Of a stretch of 64,000 nt of DNA, positions 54,748 to 62,714 are shown one piece after another. The notes below the pieces were generated by a model. The model made no database searches. It saw only the letters and a program-made list of their open reading frames with translations, and was not told where the DNA came from. Every line of letters begins with the position of its first letter. The stretch's first letter is position 1. The DNA comes from Variovorax paradoxus (GTDB lineage Bacteria; Pseudomonadota; Gammaproteobacteria; Burkholderiales; Burkholderiaceae_C): the NCBI RefSeq assembly GCF_030815975.1, contig NZ_JAUSXL010000002.1, positions 3,336,501 through 3,400,500 of the forward strand, read 5' to 3'. The position numbers and the translations under genes are program-made.

Positions 54748-55621
54748 GGCCACCATTGCATCGCCTGTCGCCATGACGCCACCCTCCAAGCCCGCCGCGC
54801 CGCCGCCTGCGCCGGCCGGCACCAAGCTCAAGACCAGCGCCTTCAAGGTGCCGGGCGAGGGCTCGAGCGTGACCATCAGCGTGGTCACGGTGGTGGCGCT
54901 GGTCGCGCTGTGGTTCCTCGTCACCAACATGGGCTGGGTCAAGCCGCTGTTCCTGCCGACGCCGCAGGCGGTGTTCCAGCAGTTCTACGAGTACCTCACG
55001 GGGCAGGCCAACGACAAGCCGTTGTGGCAGCACTTCCTCGCGAGCATGTTCCGCGTGTTCTCGGCGTTCCTGCTGGCCTGCGCCACGGCCATTCCGGTGG
55101 GCATTGCAATGGGCATGAGCCGCTTCTGGCGCGGCATCTTCGATCCGCCGCTGGAGTTCTACCGGCCGCTGCCGCCGCTGGCTTACCTGCCGCTGATCAT
55201 CATCTGGTTCGGCATCGACGAGTTGCCCAAGGTGCTGCTGATCTTTTTGAGTTGCTTTGCGCCGCTGGCGCTGGCCGCGCGCTCGGGCATGCGCAGCGCG
55301 TCGCAGGAGCAGATCAACGCCGCGTATTCGATGGGCGCGAGCTACATGCAGGTGATCCGGCACGTCATATTGCCGTCGGCGCTGCCCGACATCCTGGTGG
55401 GCATGCGCATTGCCATCGGTTTCGGCTGGACCACGCTGGTGGCCGCCGAGATGGTAGCGGCCAACATGGGGCTGGGCCAGATGGTGCTGAACGCGTCGAA
55501 CTTCCTGCGCACCGACATCGTCATCATGGGCATCATCGTCATCGGGGTGGTGGCCTATCTGTTCGACCTGCTGATGCGGTGGCTCGAGCGGCGCCTGGTG
55601 CCCTGGAAAGGGCGCATGTAG
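54740..55621 (+). CDS. tauC: Taurine ABC importer permease
   Basis: A 293-residue inner-membrane permease (BPD_transp_1) with a long Ala/Pro-rich N-terminus (about 15-35) and the EAA loop region [25 protein letters not shown]. It overlaps tauB by 8 bp and completes the importer. No TauD dioxygenase follows, which suggests the imported sulfonate is used by the TauXY-like dehydrogenase route rather than by desulfonation. Its 3' end overlaps the convergent LysR gene by 83 bp. Confidence 0.88.
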   Translation: MPEATIASPVAMTPPSKPAAPPPAPAGTKLKTSAFKVPGEGSSVTISVVTVVALVALWFLVTNMGWVKPLFLPTPQAVFQQFYEYLTGQANDKPLWQHFLASMFRVFSAFLLACATAIPVGIAMGMSRFWRGIFDPPLEFYRPLPPLAYLPLIIIWFGIDELPKVLLIFLSCFAPLALAARSGMRSASQEQINAAYSMGASYMQVIRHVILPSALPDILVGMRIAIGFGWTTLVAAEMVAANMGLGQMVLNASNFLRTDIVIMGIIVIGVVAYLFDLLMRWLERRLVPWKGRM

Positions 55622-56573
55622 CCGCAACAGAAGGAGGGGAAGCCAGCACCTGCGATGCGGGCGGCAGCGGCGGCATCGCGGGCGGATTGCCGTGCTGAAC
55701 CATCGACTGCTCGAGAAAGTCGAGCATGGTGCGCATCGCGGCGCTGTTGTGGCGGCGCTGCGAGTAGGCCGCATACAGCCAGTGGTCGCGCGGCATGTGC
55801 TCGCGCAGCACCGGCACCAGCGCGCCGCGCTCCAGGTGCGACTGCGCCAGCGGCTCGGGCACGTAGGCCACGCCCGCGCCGCGCAGCGCCAGCTCGATGA
55901 GCGCAACGGCGTCGTTGGCCTCCATGCGGCTGTGCACCGGCACGTCGACCGCCTTGCCGCCGGTCTCGAAGGGCAGGTGGGTGGTGGGCTTGGCCGAGTA
56001 GCTCAGCACGTCGTGGCGGCCCAGGTCTTCGGGCACCCTGGGAATGCCGCGCCGGGCCCAGTAGGCCGGGCTCGCGCAGACCACCATGTCGAAAGGCACC
56101 AGCCGGCGCACGATCAGGTTCATGTCATCGATGCGCCCGCCCGTCAGGTGGATGTCGATGCCTTCCTCGATCAGGTCGATCTCGCTGTTGGTGAACACCA
56201 GGCTCACGTACACGTCCGGATAGAGCTTGATGAACTCGGCGATCACGTCGGACAGCCAGCCCGCGATCAGCCCGTGCGGCGCGCTCATGCGCAGCCGCCC
56301 CTGCGGGTGCGAGCCGTGGGCCTGCAGGTCGTTGAGTGTGTTCTCGGCCATGGCCACCAGCTCGGTGCTGCGGTCGAGCAGCACCTGCCCGGCATCCGTC
56401 AGGCTCAGCGAACGGGTGGAGCGGTTGAGCAGGCGCACGCCGCTGCGGGTTTCGAGTTCCGCCACGTAGCGGCTGACCGTGGCCTTCGACATGCCGAGCG
56501 AAATGGCGGCGCGGGAGAAGCTGCGCCGAAACGCCACTTCGCGGAAAGTTTTGATGAGATCGAGGCCGTCCAT
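55539..56573 (-). CDS. LysR-family regulator with an extended C-terminus
   Basis: A 344-residue regulator: HTH at about 15-60 (SFSRAAISLGMSKATVSRYV), effector domain to about residue 295. Family proteins are about 300 residues; the extra 40 residues here (Pro/Ala-rich, ending TDRPPPR) are encoded largely on the antisense strand of tauC and look like read-through after a lost stop codon. It is convergent with tauABC rather than divergent, so control of taurine transport is not implied. Confidence 0.82.
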   Translation of the reverse strand: MDGLDLIKTFREVAFRRSFSRAAISLGMSKATVSRYVAELETRSGVRLLNRSTRSLSLTDAGQVLLDRSTELVAMAENTLNDLQAHGSHPQGRLRMSAPHGLIAGWLSDVIAEFIKLYPDVYVSLVFTNSEIDLIEEGIDIHLTGGRIDDMNLIVRRLVPFDMVVCASPAYWARRGIPRVPEDLGRHDVLSYSAKPTTHLPFETGGKAVDVPVHSRMEANDAVALIELALRGAGVAYVPEPLAQSHLERGALVPVLREHMPRDHWLYAAYSQRRHNSAAMRTMLDFLEQSMVQHGNPPAMPPLPPASQVLASPPSVAATCALSRAPGAARATASAGRTDRPPPR

Positions 56574-56725
56574 GGTGGCCGCATTGTTCCAGCATCGGGG
56601 GTTGGGGCGCAGGCCGTAGGGGCATCCCCCTTTTCCCCCGAATCGCGGCAGCGGCTCCCGGCGGCTCCCGAAAGCACCCGAAGGTGTTCATCGCCCCCGG
56701 CGGTGGTGGCCGGGGCCCGCCGGCC

Positions 56726-56950
56726 TCAGGCAGGAACCTTCTGCGCGGGCGGCGCCTGCAGCGGCGGCGTGCCGGTCTTGAACATGCTTGCCAGTTGCTG
56801 GCGAAATTCCGGCGTGTCGGTATGGCCGTGGACGGCCACGGCGTGCTGGACGGCGGCTTCGAGCAGTTCGCTCTCGGTATCGGCGGAGAGCGCGACACTG
56901 CAGTTCATCGTGCTTGGAAACTCGCGGCAGTCGATGTATTGGCGTGACAT
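56726..56950 (-). CDS. DUF1059 small protein
   Basis: A 74-residue cytosolic protein with the DUF1059 pattern: MSRQYIDCREFPSTMNC at the start, with two Cys that could bind metal, and the helix ELLEAAVQHAVAVHGH. The family is small, widespread and uncharacterised. It lies upstream of the LysR gene on the same strand, with a 150-bp gap and no visible functional link. Confidence 0.72.
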   Translation of the reverse strand: MSRQYIDCREFPSTMNCSVALSADTESELLEAAVQHAVAVHGHTDTPEFRQQLASMFKTGTPPLQAPPAQKVPA

Positions 56951-57163
56951 GGTGGCTCCTGGAATGTCCTCGCGGACGTGTTTCGAAGATCAGGCAGGTC
57001 GAAAAGAGGCTGGCGCAAGGCTACCCATGTAAGCGTCAAGCCTTGTTTCGTCGATGGCCATGTGTATCCTTTCGCAGGAAGCAGCCTGCGCGCGCCTTGC
57101 CTGCCTATACTGGGTCGCGGCAAAGGGCCTGCGAGCATCCTGCGTCTCGATGCTTGCAGGCGC

Positions 57164-57183
57164 CATACGCAGCAATGCGTATG
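57164..57183. promoter_or_regulatory. Perfect dyad upstream of LuxR-type regulator
   Basis: CATACGC (57164-57170) and GCGTATG (57177-57183) are perfect inverted repeats with a 6-bp spacer, 20 bp before the ATG at 57204. It could be an operator for autoregulation of the LuxR-type gene. No binding protein is known. Confidence 0.4.
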
Positions 57184-57203
57184 CACCGTGAAAGGGGCAT
57201 GCC

Positions 57204-57704
57204 ATGACGCATCTGACGCGCAATGATCGAGCGGGCGCGCTTCGCCTGCTGGAGCAGCTGGAGTCCGGGCATTCGCCCATGCGGCCTCATGGCACAGGCA
57301 GCAACGGCCTGCGCGCAAGCCCCGGCAGCGCCACCAAGGCGCCGGGCCGCGGCGAGTTCCGCCGCGCCGCAGGGCAGGCCGACCGCTACCGGCGCGCGGG
57401 ACTGGAGCATGCGGTGGCGGTGGCCTTCCTGTACCGGCTGGCCTGCCGCGCCGCGGCGCCGCTGCCTCATGCGCCGCTGCCCGATGCGCCGTCGCCCGAT
57501 GTACCGCTGGCCGGCCTCACGCCGCGCGAGGGCGATGTGATGCACTGGCTCTCGCGCGGCAAGACCGACGCCGAGATCGCCGCCTTGCTGGAGATCAGCC
57601 CGCGCACCGTCCACAAGCACCTGGAGCATGTGTACGTGAAGCTCGGCGTCGAGACGCGCACCGCGGCCGTGGTGCGTGCGCTCGCCATGGGCAGGACCTC
57701 CTGA
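57204..57704 (+). CDS. LuxR-type HTH regulator, short form
   Basis: A 166-residue regulator with a LuxR/FixJ HTH at the C-terminus (LTPREGDVMHWLSRGKT, about 105-160; ISPRTVHKHLEHVYVKLG is the recognition segment). The N-terminal 100 residues are Ala/Arg/Pro-rich and have no recognisable sensor or receiver domain; a repeated PLPDAP-like stretch (about 88-103) is a likely linker. It is therefore an orphan DNA-binding protein. A palindrome lies just upstream. Confidence 0.8.
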   Translation: MTHLTRNDRAGALRLLEQLESGHSPMRPHGTGSNGLRASPGSATKAPGRGEFRRAAGQADRYRRAGLEHAVAVAFLYRLACRAAAPLPHAPLPDAPSPDVPLAGLTPREGDVMHWLSRGKTDAEIAALLEISPRTVHKHLEHVYVKLGVETRTAAVVRALAMGRTS

Positions 57705-57719
57705 GGAATAAGGACAAAG

Positions 57720-59033
57720 TCAGCGCGAGGCCACTGCCACCGGCGCATCGGCCGGCGACGCGGACCGCCCGATCATCCACGCGCACGCGGCGGACACCAC
57801 GCCCGCGAACAGCACATACAGACAGATCTGCCACGGCTGGCCGCCGCCCGACTTGAGCAGCGCGGTCGCGATGATCGGCGTGATGCCCGAGGCAAAGATG
57901 CCCGAGAACTGGTAGACGAAGGAGATGCCCGTGTAGCGCACCTTGGCGTCGAACAGGTCGCAGAACAGCGCGGCCTCCGGCCCGTACACCGAGGCATACA
58001 GGATGCCGAAGGGGATGATGATCGCGAGCCACACCAGCAGCACGCTGCCGCCGCTGTGCGTCATGAGCCAGAAGCCCGGAAACGCCGACACTGCCGTGAT
58101 CAGCGAACCCCACATGTAGACCTTGCCGCGCCCCATCCGGTCGGACAGGCGGCCGAAGAAGGGAATGAAGAAGATCATCACCACGGCAGCGGCCATCACG
58201 CCCAGCAGCGCGTCGGTGCGGCTGATCTTGAGGGTGCCGGTCAGGTAGTTGATGGAGAACACGCCGAAGATGTTGAAGAACACCCCGTCGATGTAGCGCG
58301 CGCCCATGCCCTTGAGCACGTTGCCCGGATAGCGCCGCAGCATGTCCATGAACGGAATGCGCAGCTCGGCGTTGCGCGCCTTCACAGCCGCGAACTCCGG
58401 CGTCTCCTGCACGTGCAGGCGGATGTACATGCCCACCCCCACCATCACGCCGGAAATCAGGAACGCGATGCGCCAGCCCCATGCGAGGAACTGCTCGTCG
58501 GTCAGCAGCCATGACAGGAGCGCTACCACGCCCGAGGCCATGCACAGGCCGATGGCCAGCCCGATCTGCGGCAGCGAGGCATAGAAGCCGCGCTTGCCCT
58601 TCGGCGCGTATTCGTACGCCATCAGCACCGCGCCGCCCCATTCGCCGCCCAGCCCGATGCCCTGCGCCACGCGCAGCAGCAACAACAGCAAGGGCGCTGC
58701 GATGCCGATCTGCGCGTAAGTGGGCACCAGGCCGATCAGGAAGGTGGCCACGCCCATGATCATCAAGGTGATGATGAGCATGCTCTTGCGGCCGATCTTG
58801 TCGCCGAAATGGCCGAAGATCACGCCGCCCAGCGGCCGCGTGACAAAGCCCACCGCGAACGTGGTGTAGGCCAGCAGGGTCGACACCACCGGGTCGCTGC
58901 CCGGGAAGTAGAGCTTGTTGAACACGATGCCGGCCACCACGCCGTACAGGAAGAAGTCGTACCACTCGATGGTGGCGCCCACCAGGGCCGAAACCACCAC
59001 CCTGCGAATCGCTTTCTCGTCGCTTGCGCTCAT
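57720..59033 (-). CDS. MHS-family MFS transporter
   Basis: A 437-residue inner-membrane symporter of the metabolite:H+ symporter (MHS) family, with about 12 helices. Hallmarks are GATIEWYDFFLYG near the start, GHFGDKIGRKSMLI after helix 2, and GLGGEWGGAVLMAYEYAP. Relatives import shikimate, citrate, proline/betaine or alpha-ketoglutarate. Its start overlaps the GMC oxidoreductase stop (ATGA), so it probably imports the substrate of that enzyme or a related compound. The IclR gene at 60785 is divergent and probably controls both. Confidence 0.88.
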   Translation of the reverse strand: MSASDEKAIRRVVVSALVGATIEWYDFFLYGVVAGIVFNKLYFPGSDPVVSTLLAYTTFAVGFVTRPLGGVIFGHFGDKIGRKSMLIITLMIMGVATFLIGLVPTYAQIGIAAPLLLLLLRVAQGIGLGGEWGGAVLMAYEYAPKGKRGFYASLPQIGLAIGLCMASGVVALLSWLLTDEQFLAWGWRIAFLISGVMVGVGMYIRLHVQETPEFAAVKARNAELRIPFMDMLRRYPGNVLKGMGARYIDGVFFNIFGVFSINYLTGTLKISRTDALLGVMAAAVVMIFFIPFFGRLSDRMGRGKVYMWGSLITAVSAFPGFWLMTHSGGSVLLVWLAIIIPFGILYASVYGPEAALFCDLFDAKVRYTGISFVYQFSGIFASGITPIIATALLKSGGGQPWQICLYVLFAGVVSAACAWMIGRSASPADAPVAVASR

Positions 59034-60688
59034 GTCTTTGTCTCCGATGTGGTTGTCGCGGCGGCTGCCGCCCTCACGTCCTCTCTGATCATGTCGACGG
59101 CCTTCTCGGCCATCATCACGGCGGGTGCGTTGGTGTTGCCCGACACCAGCGTGGGCATGGCCGAGCAGTCGATCACGCGCAGCCCGGCCACGCCGTGTAC
59201 GCAGAGGCGCGCATCGACCACCGCGAGCGGATCGTTGCCCATGCGGCAGGTGCCCGTGGGGTGAAAGATGGTGGCGCCGTTGTTGCGGCAGAACTCCAGC
59301 AGGTCGGCGTCGCTCGCGGCATCGGGGCCGGGCTTCACCTCGCGCTTCACGTAGGGCTGCATCGCGGGCGATTGCGCAATGGCGCGCGCTGCCTTCACGC
59401 CGGCCACGGTGGTCGCGCGGTCGAGCTCGGTGGCCAGGTAGTTGGGCTGCATCTCGGGCGGCTCGGCCGCGTCGAGCGAGCGGATGCGCACATGGCCGCG
59501 CGACTCGGGCCGCAACTGGCACACCGACATCGTGAAGCCCGAGTACGGATGCACCTTGCCGCCCGCCATGTCGGCCGAGAGCGTGGCCACGTGGAACTGG
59601 ATGTCGGGCGTGGCGGCCACCGGCCGGCCGCTGTCGTCCTTCAGCGCGCGCATGAAGCAGCCGCCCTGGTTGATCCCCACCGCGAGCGGGCCGGTGCGGC
59701 GCGCCAGCCATTCCAGGCCCATGCTCGCCTGGCCGAACCAGGAGTTGAGCTGGTCGTTGGTGGTGATGGGCTTGCTGCATTCGTAGCCCAGCCGGATCTG
59801 CAGATGGTCCTGCAGGTTCTCGCCCACGCCCGGCAGCACATGCACCGGCGCGATGCCCATGCGCTCGAGCAGCGCGCGCGGGCCGATGCCCGAGAGCTGC
59901 AGCAGCTGCGGCGACTGGATCGAACCCGCCGAAAGCAGCACCTCGGCGCGGCAGCGCGCGGTCTTTGTCTCTCCGCCCTGGCGGTAGCTCACGCCCACGG
60001 CGCGCCGGCCGTCGAACACCAGCCGGTTGGCCAGCGCCTCCGTCTCGATGCGCAGATTGGGCCGGTTCCGCGCCGGCACCAGGTAGGCCTTGGCCGTGCT
60101 GCAGCGCCAGCCCTTGTGCGTGGTGAGCTGGTAGTAGCCCGCGCCTTCCTGAGCGGCGCCGTTGAAGTCGTCGGTGCGCGGCACGCCGATCTGCTGCGCG
60201 CCGCCGATGAAGGCCTCGATGAGTTCGTGCTTCGCCGCGATGTCCGACACCTTCAGCGGCCCGTCGCCGCCATGGAAGGCGCTCGCGCCGCGCTGGTTGC
60301 CTTCGGAGCGGATGAAGTAGGGCAGCACGTCGTCGTAGCCCCAGCCCGCATTGCCGAGCGCGGCCCAGTGGTCGTAGTCCTCCCGCTGGCCGCGGATGTA
60401 GATCAGCCCATTGATCGCGCTCGAACCGCCCAGCGTCTTGCCCCGGGGCCAGTAGATGCGCCGGCCGTTCATGTTCGGGTCGGGGTCGGTCTCGAAGCGC
60501 CAGTTGTAGGTGGGGCTCCACATCGTCTTGCCGTAGCCGATGGGCAGGTGGATCCAGAGCGACCTGTCCACCGGGCCCGCTTCGAGCAGCAGCACGCGCG
60601 TGGCCGGGTCTTCGCTCAGCCGGCCGGCCAGCACGCAGCCGGCCGAACCGGCGCCCACTACGATGTAGTCGAACTCTTCATCACGCAT
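59030..60688 (-). CDS. GMC-family FAD oxidoreductase (choline dehydrogenase-like)
   Basis: A 552-residue flavoenzyme of the glucose-methanol-choline family. FAD motif GAGSAG (12-17), GMC signature 1 (GKTLGGSSAINGLIYIRG), and the catalytic His region HPTGTCRMG near the C-terminus followed by SGNTNAP are present. The start at 60688 gives MRDEEFDYIVVG; a further in-frame ATG at 60697 would add three residues. Relatives oxidise alcohols, choline, polyethylene glycol or aromatic alcohols. Coupled to the MHS transporter and opposite an IclR regulator, it forms a small alcohol-use unit whose substrate is unknown. Confidence 0.87.
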   Translation of the reverse strand: MRDEEFDYIVVGAGSAGCVLAGRLSEDPATRVLLLEAGPVDRSLWIHLPIGYGKTMWSPTYNWRFETDPDPNMNGRRIYWPRGKTLGGSSAINGLIYIRGQREDYDHWAALGNAGWGYDDVLPYFIRSEGNQRGASAFHGGDGPLKVSDIAAKHELIEAFIGGAQQIGVPRTDDFNGAAQEGAGYYQLTTHKGWRCSTAKAYLVPARNRPNLRIETEALANRLVFDGRRAVGVSYRQGGETKTARCRAEVLLSAGSIQSPQLLQLSGIGPRALLERMGIAPVHVLPGVGENLQDHLQIRLGYECSKPITTNDQLNSWFGQASMGLEWLARRTGPLAVGINQGGCFMRALKDDSGRPVAATPDIQFHVATLSADMAGGKVHPYSGFTMSVCQLRPESRGHVRIRSLDAAEPPEMQPNYLATELDRATTVAGVKAARAIAQSPAMQPYVKREVKPGPDAASDADLLEFCRNNGATIFHPTGTCRMGNDPLAVVDARLCVHGVAGLRVIDCSAMPTLVSGNTNAPAVMMAEKAVDMIREDVRAAAAATTTSETKT

Positions 60689-60750
60689 GCATGGCACCCG
60701 GGGAGTGGAACAATCGCTTGGCTTGCTTGCATCCTAGGTTAATGTTTTTC

Positions 60751-60765
60751 GGAACGCAATGTTCC
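60751..60765. promoter_or_regulatory. Candidate IclR operator
   Basis: GGAAC-GCAAT-GTTCC is a perfect 15-bp dyad in the 96-bp gap between the divergent GMC and IclR genes, next to AT-rich promoter-like DNA. IclR proteins typically bind short GGAA/TTCC palindromes. Binding is inferred. Confidence 0.55.
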
Positions 60766-60784
60766 ATTTTTAAGGTTTACCCGC

Positions 60785-61600
60785 ATGCCACGTTCCGCGC
60801 GCTCCGCAGCCGCCGTGTCTTCGCCATCGCTTTCCGTGCCTGCCGCGGAGGAGCCGGCCTCCGGCTCGTCGGCCGAGCGCAGCCTTCGCCTGCTGGCCTT
60901 GCTGGCCAGCGAAGGCCGCGCCCTCACGCTCGCCGAGCTGGCCGCGCAGCTGGGGCTGCCCAAGGGCACGGCACACCGCATCTGCACCCAGCTGCTGGCC
61001 ACCGGCTTCCTGGCGCGCGACGTGGACGAGCGTTCGTTCAGCGTCGGCCCCGCGCTGCGCAAGCTCGCCTTCGACACCCTGAACCATGGCACGGTGCGCG
61101 GCCTGCGGCACCAGGTGCTGTCCGAACTCGTGCGGCAGGTCGGCGAGACCTGCAACCTCACCACGCTCGACGGCGCCCAGGTGCTCTACCTCGACCGCGT
61201 GGAGGCGCAGTGGCCGCTGCGGCTCACGCTCGACGTCGGTTCGCACGTGCCGCTGCACTGCACCGCGAGCGGCAAGCTGTTCCTGGCGCAGATGCCCAAG
61301 AAGGAGCGCGATGCGCTCATCGACCGGCTGCCGCTCGCGCGCATGACGGCCAACACGCTCGTCAAGCCCGATGCGCTGCGCGCCGAGTGCGATGCGATCG
61401 CCAGGCGCGGCTATTCGCGCGACTGCGAGGAATTCATCGCGGGGCTGGTGGCCGTGGCCGTGCCGGTGCGCGATGCGGCAGGGCAGGTGCGCGCGGCGCT
61501 CGCAGTGCATGCGCCGACCGCGCGCATGTCGATGGAAGAAGCGGTGAAGCGCATCGATGCGCTCAAGGCCGCCGCGGCGCGAATGAGCACACTGCTCTGA
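60785..61600 (+). CDS. IclR-family regulator of the GMC/MHS operon
   Basis: A 271-residue regulator: winged HTH at about 30-85 (TLAELAAQLGLPKGTAHRICTQL) and IclR effector domain from about 95 to the end (HCTASGKLFLAQMP is the family motif). The N-terminal 25 residues are Ser/Ala-rich and not conserved. It is divergent from the GMC-MHS pair with a dyad in between, so it probably represses or activates that operon in response to its substrate. Confidence 0.88.
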   Translation: MPRSARSAAAVSSPSLSVPAAEEPASGSSAERSLRLLALLASEGRALTLAELAAQLGLPKGTAHRICTQLLATGFLARDVDERSFSVGPALRKLAFDTLNHGTVRGLRHQVLSELVRQVGETCNLTTLDGAQVLYLDRVEAQWPLRLTLDVGSHVPLHCTASGKLFLAQMPKKERDALIDRLPLARMTANTLVKPDALRAECDAIARRGYSRDCEEFIAGLVAVAVPVRDAAGQVRAALAVHAPTARMSMEEAVKRIDALKAAAARMSTLL

Positions 61601-61630
61601 GCCCGGGCCCTTCGCCGCCGGCGCGCCGCC

Positions 61631-62656
61631 TCAGCGCCACTGCAGCAGCAGCGACCACGGCTGCCAGCTCATGTGGCGGTCGGTGCAGCCCGCCGCACCG
61701 ATGTCGCAGCCGGCGGGCAGGTAGCTGGGATCGAGGGTCCGCGTGCCGGGCGCGAAGTCCAGCCGCCTGCGCGTGACCGACTGCAGCACGTTGCCGCCGA
61801 TGGTGTCGAAGCCCCGGTCGTCGACCTTCACCACCACGTCGCAGTGCATCGGCAGCGGCTCGCCGCCCGTGGCCCGCGCCGCCAGCACGCCGCCGATCCC
61901 TTCGAAGCTGTCGAGCTCCGATGCCGCGCTGCGCGCATGGCAGGCCAGGTCGCCCACGCGCGGCGGCGTGTGCGCGAGATCGCAGGCCCGCATCGCGTAG
62001 CGCGTCTCGAGGCCAGCCGCCTCGGCCGCGCCGGCCTGCCAGGCGGCGCCCGCGTAGTCCGCATGCGCTTCCGAGAACACGAATTCGTCCGCGCCCAGTC
62101 CCGCCTGCTGCGCGAGCCAGCTCACGAAAGCCGCCGACCATGGCGTGTCGATCGCCGCCACGCGGTTCACCGCGGTGGCCATCGCGCGCAGCTCGGCCGC
62201 GTCGAGGCCCTGGTCCGGCCCCACGCCCAGTCCCTGCAGGTGCGAGGCGCTGGCCTGGTTGAGCGCCTGCTGCAGCAGCGTGCGGTCGGCTGGCTGCAGC
62301 GCGCCGAAGCGCACCAGCGACGGCAGCGGAGTGCGAGGTTGCGCTACCGCCTCCCAATAGCCGAGCACGCGCTGCCACGGCGCGGGGGCTGCGAGCGTGG
62401 GACGCGAATCCTCGGCCTCTGAACGGCCGGGCTCGACGAGCCGCCCTTCGGCGTCCATCGTCTGTGCGCCGAAGGCTTCGTGCTCGCGCTGCGCGGCGTC
62501 GGCCATCGCAAGGGCACGCGCGGGTGGCGGCGTCCGCACGGCGGTGTCCAGGCATGCCGATTCGGCCGCGGCAGCTGCCGATGCGAGCAGAAGCACCGCG
62601 GCCGCCGCCAGCGTGCGCGCCGGTGGCCCAGGAAAGAATGATGAAGAAGGCAGCAT
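61631..62656 (-). CDS. Secreted DUF2272-domain protein
   Basis: A 341-residue protein with a Sec signal (about 1-31, cleavage after AAA-ES). The C-terminal two thirds is DUF2272, a domain related to CHAP/NlpC-like amidases; PWSAAFVSWLAQQAG and the later PMHCDVVVKVDDRG hold the family Ser, Cys and His-type positions. A peptidoglycan role is plausible but unproven. The start at 62656 gives MLPSSSFFPG; a more distal start at 62701 is possible. Confidence 0.75.
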   Translation of the reverse strand: MLPSSSFFPGPPARTLAAAAVLLLASAAAAAESACLDTAVRTPPPARALAMADAAQREHEAFGAQTMDAEGRLVEPGRSEAEDSRPTLAAPAPWQRVLGYWEAVAQPRTPLPSLVRFGALQPADRTLLQQALNQASASHLQGLGVGPDQGLDAAELRAMATAVNRVAAIDTPWSAAFVSWLAQQAGLGADEFVFSEAHADYAGAAWQAGAAEAAGLETRYAMRACDLAHTPPRVGDLACHARSAASELDSFEGIGGVLAARATGGEPLPMHCDVVVKVDDRGFDTIGGNVLQSVTRRRLDFAPGTRTLDPSYLPAGCDIGAAGCTDRHMSWQPWSLLLQWR

Positions 62657-62714
62657 GTCGTGCGCAGCATAGCCAGGCCAGAGCGATGCGGCAGTGCCCA
62701 CACGGCCGCCGCCG

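Noticed and set aside
53954..55621. Interpretation of tauABC as a general nitrate importer
   Set aside because: Nitrate importers of this class usually lie near nitrate reductase genes; the nearby FAD, NTF2-like and MocR genes fit taurine better, though ligand specificity stays open.
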